DNA of 64,000 nt, taken from positions 124,001-188,000 of the forward strand of contig CAZSIB010000001.1 in NCBI GenBank assembly GCA_964607245.1. Reading direction: 5' to 3'. This document shows positions 52,654 to 61,933 of this stretch, piece by piece. The notes under the pieces were generated by a model. It was not told where the DNA came from, did no database searches, and saw nothing but the letters and a program-made list of their open reading frames with translations. This DNA is from CAZLPZ01 sp964607245 (lineage in GTDB: Bacteria > Pseudomonadota > Alphaproteobacteria > Micavibrionales > Micavibrionaceae). The position numbers were made by a program, and so were the translations under genes. The stretch's first letter is position 1. Each line of letters starts with the position of its first letter.

Positions 52654-54861
52654 TGTCCCGTTCCCATTGTTCCCAGCCGCCGGTTCGGCGGTAATCGCCA
52701 GGCGCCGCGCCAGCATTTGCGCAAGCAAGTTCGTTGACGGTTTCCCATCTACATCCATTTCATATTTGATTTGATAGCGTCGGATGGCATCGGCCGTGGC
52801 GGGACCGGATTGCCCATCTGGTTTTCCTTTATAAAGGCCTTCATCGGCAAGCATGGTCTGAATCCGGGCGACGGTGCGCGGATCATCGGCGGTCAGGGTC
52901 TTCTCAAGCGATGGTTTTGCGGATACCACAGGTGCCGTCGCACGAGTCAAATCCGTATCCGATGGGGGCAGGGGCACCGAGATAACAGGGTTTGACGCCA
53001 CTGATTTTTTGAGATCGTCGGGCGCAGACAGTGTGGGGGAAACGGATGCGATCGGCACGGAAATAGTCTTCGCCGAAATTTCGGGCATGGTTTTCGCCTT
53101 GGGCGGGACATTGGGCGCGGATGAATTGGTTTTATTGGTGGGCGTATGAATCCGGACCTGGGGCGCGGCGCGTTCCGATTTAACGCTGCGCGTGCGTCGG
53201 CTCTCGGCCAAGGATTTCAAATCAGGGCGTTCGGCAAGCATACGGTCAAACAGTGGCTGTAACTCAGTACTCTCGATTTTTTGTTGATCCATCAGGCGCA
53301 TAAGCGCGCTTTGCCCATCCTGACTTCCACCATCTGCCGCAAGTTTATACCAGAATAACGCTTCAAAGGGGCGGGGTTCGTCGATCAATCCATTTTCAAG
53401 GATCATCCCCAGATTATAAGCAGATTCAATAACCCCCACACGCGCAGCTTGTTCAAAATAGCCTGCGGCCATGGCTGGATTATACGCGACGCCAATTCCT
53501 TCGACATAGGCGATCCCTAAATTATACCGGGCTTCAGGATGGTCGAGGAGCGACGCTGCGCGGTACCACGACAAGGCCTGGTCCACATCTTTTTCAACGC
53601 CGAGCCCCTGTTGATACAGCACACCCAGATTATAGCGCGCATTCCCATTTCCTCCTTCCGCGGCCGTGCGAAACCACGTGGCCGCGCGGGTATAATCGAC
53701 CGCGACACCTGATTGTCCCGAACTGTACATCGCGCCCATATCATGTTGGGCCTCGGGGTTGCCTTCCATCGCTTTGGCTTCGATTGCTTTGATCACGCGG
53801 GGCAGATTCGTATCGCGTTTGATCCGACGCGAAAGCGGCCCTGGATCGGCCATCGCCATCAGGCGCGCGGTGTCGTCATCTTCAATTTTGCGCGCAGCGA
53901 TAATTTGTTGATCCATGGCGCTGCGGACCGATTTGGAAAAGAAATTTTTATCGGGCAGAGGTGTTGCAGAAGATACCGCTGGGGCCGGGACCGTGGGCGT
54001 TGATTCTGGAAGGGGGGTCACCACATTTTCCACAGGCGCGGCGGGAGCAGGCGTCGAGATGCTTGCCGCTTGTGTTGTCGTTTCCGCAGGGTGACGCAAC
54101 AGCGCGTAAACGATCCCAAAAACCAAGGCCGACATCAGGACAGAAAATAACCCGATTGACACGTATTGCCACAGGCGCGGCGACCATTTTGTTGCAACCG
54201 CTTTGGCAAAACTGGGGGCGGGGATCTCGCCGGGCCCGTGCATGAATTGGGGCTTTGCGCTTTCGGGCGACCAGACTTGCAATCCTCCTGGGGCCTCATC
54301 CTCTTGCCGCCGGGGTAAAGGAACCTCGCGGGAAGCGGCAGACAGTGGTGTGGATTGCATCCGTTCGATGCTGTCGGCCAGTTGAAATTCCAGCGCATCA
54401 ATTTTGCGGGATAACCGGCCCTTATCTTGGATCAATTTTTCAATTTTAGAATCAAATCGGTCCAGTGTATCGGCGTATTGTTGGATACTGGCGGCATGAT
54501 TTTTATATTCGCGGTCATAGGCTTCGAAACGTTCTTCGATCTTGCGCAAGATGCCCAAAAGCTCGCCGCTTTGGTTATCAATCGTGCCCTCAAGGCCCGT
54601 CAGGCGGCGCATGGTTGTCTCAACACTGGTCTCTGTATCATCAAATTTATTTTGAAACGCCAAAAGAGCCTTTTGTGTTTGGCTGTTCCGGTCATCCAGA
54701 TCTTGGATACTGTCGCGCAAGGTCAGAATCTCGCGCTTCACGGCGTCGCGTTCACTTTCACCCTTGCGCAGGCGATCAGAGAGTTCGCTTAAAAGAAAAA
54801 GCACCTGCTCGGAACGATCAGGAGGGCTCGCGCGGCGTTCGGGGAAATTTTCAACAGTCAT
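52606..54861 (-). CDS. Coiled-coil/Sel1-repeat/peptidoglycan-binding protein (PodJ-like)
   Basis: A 751-residue protein with three parts. Residues about 10-180 form long coiled coils. One transmembrane helix lies near 232-255 (IGLFSVLMSALVFGIVY). The periplasmic part has four or more Sel1 repeats (about 360-530, such as ARYNLGVLYQQGLGVEKD). A peptidoglycan-binding domain lies near 680-735 (IQTMLADEGLYKGKPDG). Cytoplasmic coiled coil, one helix, Sel1 repeats and peptidoglycan-binding domain is the plan of the polarity factor PodJ of Caulobacter. A polar or envelope organiser role is inferred. Confidence 0.8.
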   Translation of the reverse strand: MTVENFPERRASPPDRSEQVLFLLSELSDRLRKGESERDAVKREILTLRDSIQDLDDRNSQTQKALLAFQNKFDDTETSVETTMRRLTGLEGTIDNQSGELLGILRKIEERFEAYDREYKNHAASIQQYADTLDRFDSKIEKLIQDKGRLSRKIDALEFQLADSIERMQSTPLSAASREVPLPRRQEDEAPGGLQVWSPESAKPQFMHGPGEIPAPSFAKAVATKWSPRLWQYVSIGLFSVLMSALVFGIVYALLRHPAETTTQAASISTPAPAAPVENVVTPLPESTPTVPAPAVSSATPLPDKNFFSKSVRSAMDQQIIAARKIEDDDTARLMAMADPGPLSRRIKRDTNLPRVIKAIEAKAMEGNPEAQHDMGAMYSSGQSGVAVDYTRAATWFRTAAEGGNGNARYNLGVLYQQGLGVEKDVDQALSWYRAASLLDHPEARYNLGIAYVEGIGVAYNPAMAAGYFEQAARVGVIESAYNLGMILENGLIDEPRPFEALFWYKLAADGGSQDGQSALMRLMDQQKIESTELQPLFDRMLAERPDLKSLAESRRTRSVKSERAAPQVRIHTPTNKTNSSAPNVPPKAKTMPEISAKTISVPIASVSPTLSAPDDLKKSVASNPVISVPLPPSDTDLTRATAPVVSAKPSLEKTLTADDPRTVARIQTMLADEGLYKGKPDGQSGPATADAIRRYQIKYEMDVDGKPSTNLLAQMLARRLAITAEPAAGNNGNGTLRRSADESVGTRVNN

Positions 54862-55119
54862 GGCACAATCAGATCGTCAAGGACCTCTCGTGAAGATTCT
54901 CTTCAATAATGCACGGCGATAACACGCACGTGACATGGAATGGATCGGGTAATGCAGGTAATATAGAGATTTTGTATAATCTATCCAAGAAAAAAAGTTG
55001 ATATTTTCTTGCTAATCCCCAGCTCTCTTCATTTGTTATAATTTAGCCTTGTCTTATGGTTGTGTCTGGGATAAATCCTTGTTGCAGAATGCAAGAAGAA
55101 TGGCGCAGGTCCGGATAAC

Positions 55120-56262
55120 ATGACATCTCATCAAAACACTGCGGGGCAAGGCGCGTTTATTCCAGCATTTGAGGGCTTGCGCGGGCTTTTAGCACTTTCC
55201 ATTTTTGTGTTCCACGTTGTTCGATTTTGTGGGTTTCATGTGCCGCTTATTTCTGATGGGGGCCTTCGTGTCGATGTGTTTATCATCTTAAGTGGATTTG
55301 TGATTGCGCGGCTGCGCTTATCGCGGCCCGAGCCCTACGGCGTTTATCTGCGCGCCCGGGCCGCGCGCATTTATCCGGCGTATCTGGTCGCCTTGGGGCT
55401 GGGGGTGATGATGTCGGGCTTGATCTCGGAAATTTATGCGATAATTCCGTGGGAACAGGCGGATCAAGCACGAATGGTGGCACGCGCGGGGATTGAACAA
55501 ACCTATTTCTGGCCGTTGTTCCTGTCGCATTTGACGTTGCTCCACGGCATTTTTCCTGAGAATATTTTGCCAACAAGCCCCGTTGCGTTTGTCGGTCCCG
55601 CCTGGTCATTGTCGCTTGAATGGCAATTTTATTTGGTGGCGCCGCTTTTGATCGCCGCGCTCCGATCTCTCCGTTTTTGTGTTGTGGCGGGGATTTTGAT
55701 GATCGGTGTGATGTGGTGCGTTCCGTGGATTTATGCCCAGGCCGATTACGGTATGGGCGCGTTTTTGCCTTTGAAACTCGGGCTTTTCTTAACAGGGATC
55801 GGCACGGCTTTTTTGTTTGATGTCATCCGCCGCGCGCCGGTCCATCTTTTAATCGTCGGGGTTTTGGCCGTCATGGGCGCGCTGATGCAGCTCAGCGGTG
55901 GATGGGGAAAACCCGTTCTGCCCTTTGCGATCTGGTTCGCGGTTGTGATTGTCGCCGCGCATCCGGACGTTTCGTGGGCTCGCCTTGCGGCATTGTTCCT
56001 TGAGTCTCGACCCGTTTTATTTTTGGGTCGTGTGTCCTATGGCCTTTATATTTATCATTCCAGTGTCTATTTGGCGGTTGCGGCGGGGGCGTTCATTCTG
56101 GGCGTGCGCGATCCGTTTATAATGCTGGTGATTTTGATGGGTATCGCCTTGCCGATGGCGCTTGGCCTTTCGGCACTGTCTTACACGTATCTTGAAAAAC
56201 CAGTGATGAATTGGGCCAAGCGTTATAGGCCCGCGTCGCGCACAATATGCAGTGCGACATGA
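55120..56262 (+). CDS. Acyltransferase-3 family (OafA-like) membrane O-acyltransferase
   Basis: A 380-residue acyltransferase with about ten helices. The signature GLRGLLALSIFVFHVVRF is near 19-36 (catalytic His in VFHV), RVDVFIILSGFVIARL near 50-65 and RAARIYPAYLVAL near 82. It is expected to put acetyl or similar groups on a surface polysaccharide or lipid. No other polysaccharide genes are nearby. The 3' end overlaps the convergent OmpA-like gene by 40 nt. Confidence 0.9.
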   Translation: MTSHQNTAGQGAFIPAFEGLRGLLALSIFVFHVVRFCGFHVPLISDGGLRVDVFIILSGFVIARLRLSRPEPYGVYLRARAARIYPAYLVALGLGVMMSGLISEIYAIIPWEQADQARMVARAGIEQTYFWPLFLSHLTLLHGIFPENILPTSPVAFVGPAWSLSLEWQFYLVAPLLIAALRSLRFCVVAGILMIGVMWCVPWIYAQADYGMGAFLPLKLGLFLTGIGTAFLFDVIRRAPVHLLIVGVLAVMGALMQLSGGWGKPVLPFAIWFAVVIVAAHPDVSWARLAALFLESRPVLFLGRVSYGLYIYHSSVYLAVAAGAFILGVRDPFIMLVILMGIALPMALGLSALSYTYLEKPVMNWAKRYRPASRTICSAT

Positions 56263-57257
56263 TGATCCCAGTCAGCGGGGCTTTCCGGCGCGACCACGCG
56301 GAGTATCAGATGATGCGGGATCGCCCCTTGATCTTTCAAAAACTGCCGCACGGTCAACCCGCGCCCGAGAGCTAGGCGTTGCCCGTCTTTTGTTTTGGGC
56401 GGAATATACGCACGAATTTCAAGCCGCGTTTGTGGCGACAATGTGCCCAAGATCGATGTGATCTGTGCTTTTTGCGCGGGGGTTAAATCTGTCGCTTCGG
56501 CTGAAAACGCAATAAACGGATCGGTCATTGTGCGCGGGGCGGCATCTTTTTTTGAATCACCGCTGGCCGGTTCGATTTGTGCGATGGGGGTATTGAACAG
56601 GGGCGGGGGCGCGGATGTTGTTGTTGTCTGTTCTTGTGTGGGCGTCCCAAGTGTTAATTCTTCCATCGTGATGGGTTCCAGAACGGCGCGCGCATGGGTG
56701 TTCACGTCATCACGCGTTGGATTCGTTTGCGCAAGAGATATCTCGGGCTTTCTCTTTGGTGTGCTCCGTGCAACTAAATTTTTCTTGAGAGACTCTGGTT
56801 TCGCCCGTGTGGCGGTGGTAGGGATCGATAAATCTTTGATGGGTTTTGAGGGTTCTGTTGCAAGATCATACGGCAGAAGATCGGGGATTCCGGCAGAGGC
56901 CATGTCATCCACGGGCAGGGCGTTTAAAACGTCTTGGGCGTTTTGTGCAACACGGTCGGCGGGGTGGTTGAGGAGTGTGTCTACACTGATCGGGGCGTGG
57001 TCTTGAACCGGATTTTGTACCCGTTCTGCAAGGCTTGCCGATTCAACAAGGGCCGCGTTGTCATGGGGAGCGAGCGAGATGGGCGCCGCGATAGGCGCGC
57101 TCTCGACAATAACGCTGGATCCGCCAAAAAGCGGCGGGGGGGTATAGGTGGGGTCGGCGACCGCAGGCAAAGAAGCAAGCATCAGGCAGGTGGTGGCCGC
57201 AAGGAAAAAGAACCCACGTTTTTCATGATTGGCTCTTGTCCTCATGGCGTCCGTCAC
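56223..57257 (-). CDS. OmpA-like periplasmic protein with signal peptide
   Basis: A 344-residue protein with a signal peptide (about 1-35, FFFLAATTCLMLASLPAVA). A long Pro/Ala/Thr-rich disordered region (about 40-230) leads to a C-terminal OmpA-like domain (about 250-340, LEIRAYIPPK, RLALGRGLTVRQFLKDQG). The usual GHTD-type motif is degenerate (AYIPPK in its place), so peptidoglycan binding is uncertain. It follows the inositol monophosphatase gene with a 4-nt overlap. Confidence 0.8.
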   Translation of the reverse strand: MTDAMRTRANHEKRGFFFLAATTCLMLASLPAVADPTYTPPPLFGGSSVIVESAPIAAPISLAPHDNAALVESASLAERVQNPVQDHAPISVDTLLNHPADRVAQNAQDVLNALPVDDMASAGIPDLLPYDLATEPSKPIKDLSIPTTATRAKPESLKKNLVARSTPKRKPEISLAQTNPTRDDVNTHARAVLEPITMEELTLGTPTQEQTTTTSAPPPLFNTPIAQIEPASGDSKKDAAPRTMTDPFIAFSAEATDLTPAQKAQITSILGTLSPQTRLEIRAYIPPKTKDGQRLALGRGLTVRQFLKDQGAIPHHLILRVVAPESPADWDHHVALHIVRDAGL

Positions 57258-58042
57258 ACTTTCAAAATATCCCGGAGCGTAGGCATCAGGTGCAGGTTCG
57301 CGGCCAGAATACTGTTATCAAACCCGTCGGCATTGGGGTTCAGCATATTCATGGTTTTTCCACCCGCCTCGCGGATCAAAATTGTGCCGGCGGCAACATC
57401 CCAGAATTTAAGATCGTGTTGAGCAAACGCATCAAATCTCCCGCACGCAACCCAAGCCAGATCAATTGCGGCGGCGCCATTGACACGAAAACGTTCGAAA
57501 CGTCCCCGCAGTTTATTCAGATCGGCGGTATACCGGGCCTCGTCATATCGGCCGGGATAGCTTGACCAATAGCCCACAATCGCCCGTTCGGGGTCTTTGC
57601 GCCCCGACACACGAATGCGGCGGTCGTTCATATAGGCCCCATTGCCCTTTTCGGCATAAAACATTTCGTTTTTGACGGGATCGTACACGACGCCCGCGAC
57701 GATCTCGCCCGCTTTTTCAAGCGCGATGGAAATCGCCCAATGCGGAATGCCATGAAGAAAGTTATGCGTGCCGTCCAAAGGATCGACGATAAAGCGGCAT
57801 TCGGCATCGCCTGGGCCCAATTTTCCGCTTTCCTCCATCAAAAAGGCATGGTCAGGCCGGGCCTTGGAGAGTTCTTGATAAATAATCTGTTCTGCGCGGC
57901 GATCGGCGGCCGAGACGAAATCACCCGGACCCTTGACCGAGACCTGAAGCTGTTCGACCTCGCCGAAATCGCGCAAGAGAGATTTCGCGGCTTTTTCCGC
58001 CGCGCGGGTCATAATGGAGAGGAGAGGAGATAAATTTGCCAT
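57254..58042 (-). CDS. suhB: Inositol monophosphatase family protein
   Basis: A 262-residue phosphatase. Metal ligands are in EESG near 67-70 and DPLDGTHNF near 81-89, and the C-terminal WDVAAGTILIREAGG is near 215. It hydrolyses inositol-1-phosphate or related sugar phosphates. SuhB also modulates transcription in E. coli. The ATG at 58042 gives the usual length; a 19-residue upstream extension is possible. It is the first gene of the pair with the OmpA-like gene. Confidence 0.9.
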   Translation of the reverse strand: MANLSPLLSIMTRAAEKAAKSLLRDFGEVEQLQVSVKGPGDFVSAADRRAEQIIYQELSKARPDHAFLMEESGKLGPGDAECRFIVDPLDGTHNFLHGIPHWAISIALEKAGEIVAGVVYDPVKNEMFYAEKGNGAYMNDRRIRVSGRKDPERAIVGYWSSYPGRYDEARYTADLNKLRGRFERFRVNGAAAIDLAWVACGRFDAFAQHDLKFWDVAAGTILIREAGGKTMNMLNPNADGFDNSILAANLHLMPTLRDILKV

Positions 58043-58196
58043 GATGGACAAGGATGTACAGGATTGACCCGCGAGATGGTAGGGATTTTTTATTGACATA
58101 TAATATAAAAGCGGCCAAAAAATCCCATGATCAAATCCGCTTGACCGTTTGGGGCCAGCGTGTGTATGAAAGGGGCGTCAGATTTTATTCTGAATT

Positions 58197-58272
58197 GCGG
58201 GCGTAACTCAGCTGGTAGAGTGTTAGCTTCCCAAGCTAAATGTCGCGAGTTCGAACCTCGTCGCCCGCTCCA
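58197..58272 (+). tRNA. tRNA-Gly (anticodon CCC)
   Basis: A 76-nt cloverleaf: acceptor GCGGGCG pairs with CGCCCGC, the D stem is ACTC/GAGT, the anticodon stem is TTAGC/GCTAA with loop TTCCCAA, the T stem is GCGAG/CTCGT around TTCGAAC, and the encoded end is CCA. Anticodon CCC reads the Gly codon GGG. Confidence 0.97.
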
Positions 58273-58967
58273 AATTTTCGTTTCTTTTTTCTTTCGTCTT
58301 TGCTGTTCTATCCTCTTTTCGTCCTTTTTTCTTGTCTTTCATTCATTTTATCGGCATCTGAACCCCGGTGTGATTTTTGTTCAAAATCACACCGGAGCAG
58401 CGCGCTGTCCGCGTGGTGGGGGTTTCGATCTTTTTTCGGACGGTGGATTTAACCGACAGCGTCGAAAACGGGTCTTCCCCCTCTGGTGGTGCACTCCATT
58501 AAGAGACAATATAAGCAAACAATCCCGAAATGTCAAGTATTATTTTTAAAAAAGTGATGATTTTTGTGGTTAAATGGGGATGGGGATTTCGGGGTAGATC
58601 GAAGAGTAAAACATTTAATATTTTCAATTGGTTATAAATCAAACGCCTATTTATTTTACATAACACAATATGTAAAATTGGGTAGCGCGGGGAAAGGGCG
58701 GCAGACTCTATGACGAGTATCGGGGTAGAAAGGAAGGCAAACATAGACCCGCGTGGGGGATGGAGAGTTTACTTTGCGGGAGAAATAACAACCGGGGAGA
58801 GAAACAGTTGGCAGAGCACGGGGTGAGCATAGGCGCGGGCGAGAGGCAGTCGCGGAGAGGTATAAAGGACAGAATTTTCTCCAAACAGGGCCTTAATTCT
58901 TCTTGACATATTTTTTTTGAGATTAAATTGCCTGCACCACATGACTTTTGGATCAGGAGGAAGAAAT
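58273..58967. other. Gene-free region after tRNA-Gly with two perfect hairpins
   Basis: No coding gene is supported in these 695 bp. A T-rich stretch after the tRNA may end its transcript. A perfect 13-bp hairpin CCGGTGTGATTTT/AAAATCACACCGG (58365-58377 and 58383-58395, loop 5 nt) is followed by a further pair CGCTGTC/GACAGCG around 58404-58465. A second perfect hairpin, ATTTTACATA/TATGTAAAAT (58653-58678), is operator-like. From 58680 to 58890 one strand is purine-rich. TTGACA (58903-58908) with TAAATT (58924-58929) is a promoter for the next gene. No integrase is near the tRNA. Confidence 0.5.
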
Positions 58968-59519
58968 ATGTCAGGGAATAATGGGCAGAAGATTTCTGTT
59001 TGGAAAAAACAGGGGCAAACTTGGACGCGCGATCAGATGAAAATTGATGGTCCGGGGCATGGATTTTCTAGTCGTGATCTTGAGGATACCGAACAAGTTC
59101 CCGAACCCGCGCGGTCGCGCGTATCCTTTTGGCGTTCCCGCTCGGTCCAAGTTCTTGGCCTCTATCTGCCTTTTATGACGGCGGCCGGGGTGGGGATTGG
59201 AAAAACCATCGCGCCGGATTTACCGACATCTGAGGTCGGTTCCTTATCCCTATGGTTCGCGGGGATGTCGAGCCTTTTCTTTCCCGAGATGATGAACAAC
59301 AACCCACCCCAAGCCTGGCGGACAAGTTTTAAAAAGGCCGCGATGACGGGGGCCGTCGCATTGGCCGTGCAGGCAGGTGTTTATGGTTTTCAACAGCATC
59401 AGGCGAATAATGCCAAGGCCTTGCCGCAGATCAGTATTAAAGATGCCTGCGCGGCGGTAGGCGCGGCACCGGGCGCCCGTGTGCGGACGGAAAGTGCGGA
59501 TATTGTGGTCTGTCCGTAA
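58968..59519 (+). CDS. Hypothetical membrane protein (183 aa)
   Basis: The ATG at 58968 has an excellent Shine-Dalgarno (AGGAGGAAG), which decides the start over an ATG 51 bases upstream. The 183-residue product has a charged N-terminal half (about 1-55), hydrophobic segments near 60-80 (VLGLYLPFMTAAGVGIG), 92-105 and 125-142, and a short C-terminal domain with two Cys. I do not recognise it. The promoter at 58903 suggests it is expressed on its own. Confidence 0.65.
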   Translation: MSGNNGQKISVWKKQGQTWTRDQMKIDGPGHGFSSRDLEDTEQVPEPARSRVSFWRSRSVQVLGLYLPFMTAAGVGIGKTIAPDLPTSEVGSLSLWFAGMSSLFFPEMMNNNPPQAWRTSFKKAAMTGAVALAVQAGVYGFQQHQANNAKALPQISIKDACAAVGAAPGARVRTESADIVVCP

Positions 59520-59528
59520 TCTATATCG

Positions 59529-60623
59529 TTACATTGCCGCTTGGCTATTATTTTGGGCTGTTGCCTTTAATTTTTCCAAGATCGCCTGGGCGATATCGTG
59601 ATACATCGCCTTTATTTTGCTGTCTGTATTTCCACCTTGAGGCAGGGCGGTGAGGGGGGTGCCCAAATCCCCCTGGGCCCGGATTTGGGGGTCGATGGGG
59701 ATGTCGGCGAGGAACGGGACACCCAATGTTTCCGCAATCTTTTGTGCGCCATCCGTCCCGAAAATTACGCTGTCATGCCCGCAATTCGGGCAGCAATAGA
59801 ACCCCATGTTTTGAACGATTCCCAAGATCGGGACGCCGACCTTGCGAAACATCTCAAGCCCTTTGCGGGCGTCGATGAGTGCGACGTCTTGGGGCGTGCT
59901 GACAATCACGGCCCCGGCAAGGTTCAGTTTTTGCGCGAGGGTCAGTTGCGCATCGCCCGTTCCGGGCGGCAGATCGATGACCAGAACATCAACGCCCGAC
60001 CAATCGACATCGCGGAGCATCTGGACGATGGCCGATTGCACCATAGGCCCGCGCCAGATCATGGGCGATTCCGGATCCACCATAAATCCAATCGACATGC
60101 AGGCGACACCGTGTGCGGAAATGGGGCGCAATTTGCCGTTTTTCGATGCGGGCTTGGCCCCTTTTTGTCCCATCATGGTGGGAATAGACGGGCCGTAAAT
60201 ATCGGCATCTAAAAGGCCGGTTCGAACCCCCTGTTGGGCGAGCGCAACGGCCAAGTTCGTCGCAACGGTCGATTTACCAACACCGCCTTTCCCCGAGGCG
60301 ACCGCGATGATATGCGTGACCCCAGCGGCCAGGCCGTCTATTTTTTTCGGAGTGGGGCGCGCGGGCGGCTGGCCTGGGGTCCGTGTTGCGGTCAGTAATA
60401 CCCGGGCCTGACGAATCCCGGGGATCTGTTCCAGATGATGGGTGAGCGTTTGACGAATCGGTTCGACCTGTGTCGGGTCCGACGCGTTTGATGAGAGAAT
60501 GACATCCGCGATGCCGTTTTGAAGGCGGCATGAGTCGAGCGTCAGCGGAAACCCCGCGATTTCCGCCAGAATATGGTTTCTTACTTGGTCAATGGAGGGC
60601 GTCCGCCGTGGCCATAACCGCAT
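59529..60623 (-). CDS. mrp: Mrp/NBP35-type P-loop ATPase (iron-sulfur cluster carrier)
   Basis: A 364-residue Mrp. A DUF59-like domain (about 10-80) precedes a deviant Walker A GKGGVGKST near 107, then DADIYGPSIPTMMG. The bridging Cys pair is CCPNCGHD near 274 (C-x-x-C). It is thought to carry Fe-S clusters to apoproteins. The ATG at 60623 has AAGGAA about 9 bases upstream and gives the usual length. It is divergent from hflK. Confidence 0.93.
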   Translation of the reverse strand: MRLWPRRTPSIDQVRNHILAEIAGFPLTLDSCRLQNGIADVILSSNASDPTQVEPIRQTLTHHLEQIPGIRQARVLLTATRTPGQPPARPTPKKIDGLAAGVTHIIAVASGKGGVGKSTVATNLAVALAQQGVRTGLLDADIYGPSIPTMMGQKGAKPASKNGKLRPISAHGVACMSIGFMVDPESPMIWRGPMVQSAIVQMLRDVDWSGVDVLVIDLPPGTGDAQLTLAQKLNLAGAVIVSTPQDVALIDARKGLEMFRKVGVPILGIVQNMGFYCCPNCGHDSVIFGTDGAQKIAETLGVPFLADIPIDPQIRAQGDLGTPLTALPQGGNTDSKIKAMYHDIAQAILEKLKATAQNNSQAAM

Positions 60624-60712
60624 GTCCGGTTTTCCTTGTCTTGTTAGCAAAATGAATTATATGATGGAGCGCGAAAAGAAAACACCTCTTGTCATGAAAG
60701 TGGACTGTATCA

Positions 60713-61897
60713 ATGGGATGGAATGATGACAACGGCCCAAGAAATCCTTGGGGGAATGGCGGGAATAACCCAGACGGGCAGAATCCGTGGGGGCGCGGGG
60801 GAAATTCGGGCGGTGGTTCCGGTAAGGGTGGCGGGCGCGGCGGGAATGGCGGCGGCGGAATGCCCCCTGATCTTGAGGAGATGTTGAAGCGCGCGCAGGA
60901 TAATTTTCGGAATATTATGCCGGGACAGTGGGGATTTGGGCGTGCGGCGTTACTCGCTGGCGCTGTTGGGTTGGTGCTGTGGCTGTCGAGCGGACTCTAT
61001 TTTGTGCAACCAAACGAAAATGCTGTTGTTTTGACCTTTGGTAAATATACCAAGACGGAAAGTGTAGCGGGGTTAAAATATGCCTTGCCTTGGCCCATGC
61101 AACAAGTTTTAAAGGTCGATGTGACATCCGAACGTCGCGTTGAGATTGGGTTTAATTCGGGCGGGGCGTATGGGTACCAAACAGCAGATACGAGCGCGAG
61201 CGAAAGCCTGATGCTCACCGGGGATGAAAATATCATCGACATCGATTTTGTGGTGACGTGGCGAGTCGGTGATGCGCGGGAATATTTGTTTGAGATTCGA
61301 AATCCCGATGCGACGATTAAACTTGTGGCCGAAAGTGCGATGCGCGAAATTATTGGCCGCACGAAAATTACCGCTGCGTTGACCGAGGCGCGGGATCAGG
61401 TGCAGGCCGGAACCAAATTGTTGATGCAGAAAATTTTGGATGATTACCAATCGGGCGTTGTGATTAATAATGTTCAGTTACTCAAGGTCGATCCGCCGGA
61501 TCCCGTGATCGATGCGTTTAATGACGTTCAACGTGCCCGTGCCGAGGCCGAGCGGATGCAGAATGAAGCCCTCGCTTATCGCAACGATATTATCCCGCGT
61601 GCCCGCGGGCAGGCACAAAAGACCCTGGCGGACGCTGAAGCCTATAAACAAGAGGTGATTGCGCGGTCCAAGGGGGATGCTGATCGATTTACGTCGGTCT
61701 ATGACGCCTATGCCCAATCCAAGGATGTGACGGCGGAACGCATGTACCTTGAAACCGTTGAGCAAATTTTGAAAAACGCGAAAACAGTGTTGCTTGAAGG
61801 GCAGGGCGGGCAAGGGACCGTCCCGTATCTTCCTGTGAATGAATTAAAACGGAATCCGCCGGCGTTGCCGCAACCGAATGCGAATGCACCACGTTGA
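60713..61897 (+). CDS. hflK: FtsH protease regulator HflK
   Basis: A 394-residue SPFH/prohibitin-family protein. The N-terminal 60 residues are Gly/Asn-rich (GGGSGKGGGRGGNGGGGM), a usual HflK trait. A membrane helix lies near 79-99 and the SPFH domain near 105-300, with long coiled coils after it. With HflC it forms a cap around FtsH in the inner membrane and controls which proteins it degrades. It is 36 bp before hflC. Confidence 0.95.
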   Translation: MGWNDDNGPRNPWGNGGNNPDGQNPWGRGGNSGGGSGKGGGRGGNGGGGMPPDLEEMLKRAQDNFRNIMPGQWGFGRAALLAGAVGLVLWLSSGLYFVQPNENAVVLTFGKYTKTESVAGLKYALPWPMQQVLKVDVTSERRVEIGFNSGGAYGYQTADTSASESLMLTGDENIIDIDFVVTWRVGDAREYLFEIRNPDATIKLVAESAMREIIGRTKITAALTEARDQVQAGTKLLMQKILDDYQSGVVINNVQLLKVDPPDPVIDAFNDVQRARAEAERMQNEALAYRNDIIPRARGQAQKTLADAEAYKQEVIARSKGDADRFTSVYDAYAQSKDVTAERMYLETVEQILKNAKTVLLEGQGGQGTVPYLPVNELKRNPPALPQPNANAPR

Positions 61898-61933
61898 CCG
61901 CGTATCGTTAATTTTGAAAGGAATCTTTCGATC

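Noticed and set aside
58160..58549. 129-codon open frame across tRNA-Gly
   Set aside because: It includes the tRNA gene itself and the hairpins after it, and has no ribosome-binding site.
58197..58967. Integrated element at the tRNA-Gly gene
   Set aside because: No integrase and no repeat of the tRNA 3' end was seen within the window.
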